From Candidatus Methylobacter favarea (GTDB taxonomy: Bacteria > Pseudomonadota > Gammaproteobacteria > Methylococcales > Methylomonadaceae), in the NCBI RefSeq assembly GCF_902806695.1, contig NZ_CADCXN010000002.1:20814-84813 (forward strand): a stretch of DNA of 64,000 bases, read 5' to 3'. Made by a program: the position numbers and the translations under genes. Every line of letters starts with the position of its first letter. Within the stretch, counting starts at the first letter, position 1. Positions 63,376 to 64,000 of the stretch are shown here, piece by piece. Below the pieces are notes generated by a model. That model saw only the letters and a program-made list of their open reading frames with translations, ran no database searches and was not told the origin of the DNA.

Positions 63376-63987
63376 TTAGCAAACATTATTCATGCGATAC
63401 CCTGGCGCACCTAATTGCGATAACCTCTCTTGCCAATGAGTAGTGGGTACTAGGCAATGACCTTTAGCTTTGTATTCCTGAACAAAGACAGTTGTATTAA
63501 AAAGCTTTTTGCGTTTGGCCAACTCACATAAATACTTGGACTCCTGTGATGTACTTCCCAGATAGTAGATAAAAAGCCTTTTACCTTTATCCTTTTGTGT
63601 TTCCGCCCATTTAATCCACTTTAAGGGCTGCGAGTACAGCTTGATTGCTGATTTATTAGAACACTTAACTCCTTTTTTAGTCTCTTTATCCATACAGCCG
63701 CTATATAAACAATCAAATCCCCAGCACTCTTGAATGTGGGCCGAATATTGATTAGCGTTGGTAACAATCTCCAGCATGGGTCTTCCGGCACCTGAATGGC
63801 ATGCAAGAATGATATTTCCAATTATCGGCCGGTTTCCGATTGATTTATATGTACTGTACTCGACGATTGCAACATGATGATATGGACTCCTCCTTACCCA
63901 CACGGTGTCATAAAATGCACCCAATGATTTAACGGAGCAAAGAGGAGCCCGACATGAATAATAACGCAGTTGGTTTGGATATTTCAA
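63376..63987 (-). pseudogene. Gene truncated at its 5' end by an IS110 element
   Basis: The 203-codon frame has a native-looking part from about residue 38 on: N-I-I-L-A-C-H-S-G-A-G-R-P-M-L, which resembles a serine-hydrolase G-x-S-x-G elbow (here C-H-S-G-A-G), then a cysteine-bearing middle (C-W-G-F-D-C-L-Y-S-G-C) and a helical C-terminus. The first about 35 codons read backwards through the upstream leader of the IS110 transposase, so the true N-terminus has been lost to the insertion. I do not recognise the family beyond the possible hydrolase elbow. Confidence 0.5.
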
Positions 63988-64000
63988 AAAACGTTTTCCA
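63954..64000 (+). mobile_element. IS110-family transposase, 5' end (partial)
   Basis: ATG 63954, with AGAGGAG 7 nt upstream, opens M-N-N-N-A-V-G-L-D-I-S-K-N-V-F, the characteristic start of IS110-family DEDD transposases (V-G-x-D-I/V-S-K containing the first catalytic Asp). The window ends after 15 codons. About 60 bp of leader precede it. The rest of the element lies beyond the right edge. Confidence 0.85.

Overview
The window is from a gammaproteobacterium of moderate GC with AT-rich intergenic DNA. The best evidence is the block ygfB-pepP-ubiH-ubiI-type hydroxylase (minus strand) facing zapB-like-zapA-6S RNA (plus strand), which is a gammaproteobacterial arrangement, together with pilSR, sucCD, qmcA with an nfeD-type partner, and a ybiT-type ABC-F gene. 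A PEP-CTERM/exosortase-associated acyltransferase and a large TPR lipoprotein suggest a species with an exosortase/extracellular polysaccharide system. This would fit environmental gammaproteobacteria such as the Methylococcales, but no methane- or methanol-oxidation gene lies here, so that placement is only an inference.

Layout. 1-1801: a TPR lipoprotein running off the left edge. 1.8-6.4 kb: a gene graveyard holding a truncated DksA/TraR-type gene, a decayed MoxR ATPase + DUF58 pair and a shredded IS5-type transposase, ending at the PEP-CTERM acyltransferase. 7.8-10.8 kb: a thioredoxin-like protein and a four-PAS SpoIIE-type phosphatase. 11-16.7 kb: an IS630-like scrap, the NfeD/QmcA membrane pair, a small membrane protein, an orphan ParA and MgtE. 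16.7-29.6 kb: core metabolism and housekeeping (nadE, sucCD, pilSR, two ubiquinone hydroxylases, pepP, ygfB, zapA and the 6S RNA). 29.9-40.5 kb: signalling genes (NarL-type kinase/regulator pair, a 1177-residue hybrid kinase overlapping an HDOD-REC-GGDEF protein), with ybiT, an NYN protein and ppnP between them. 40.7-45.2 kb: an operon of ABC ATPase, FtsX-like permease and CrtC/AttH-like lipocalin protein. 45.5-52 kb: an unknown protein, an HDOD-GAF-GGDEF protein, an MsbA-type exporter and a lipoprotein hydrolase. 52-57.5 kb: an HsdR remnant, a ketosynthase/dehydratase pair like part of an aryl-polyene cluster cut off by an IS3 remnant, a phosphopantetheinyl transferase and a gamma-glutamyltransferase.

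57.5-64 kb is a second accessory area. It has a sigma-54 activator with a cysteine-rich pseudo-receiver domain, an amidohydrolase whose start codon looks lost, an M20 peptidase with a large internal deletion, a run headed by an M23 peptidase, a tail-fibre-like gene broken by two TAG codons and a frameshift, and a gene interrupted by an IS110-family element at the right edge.

Two themes recur. The signalling load is high: several PAS, HDOD and GGDEF proteins and three histidine kinases. There are also many broken genes beside transposase remnants, with a small dispersed intergenic repeat family (three copies) and two hairpin elements. No tRNA, rRNA or CRISPR array was seen.
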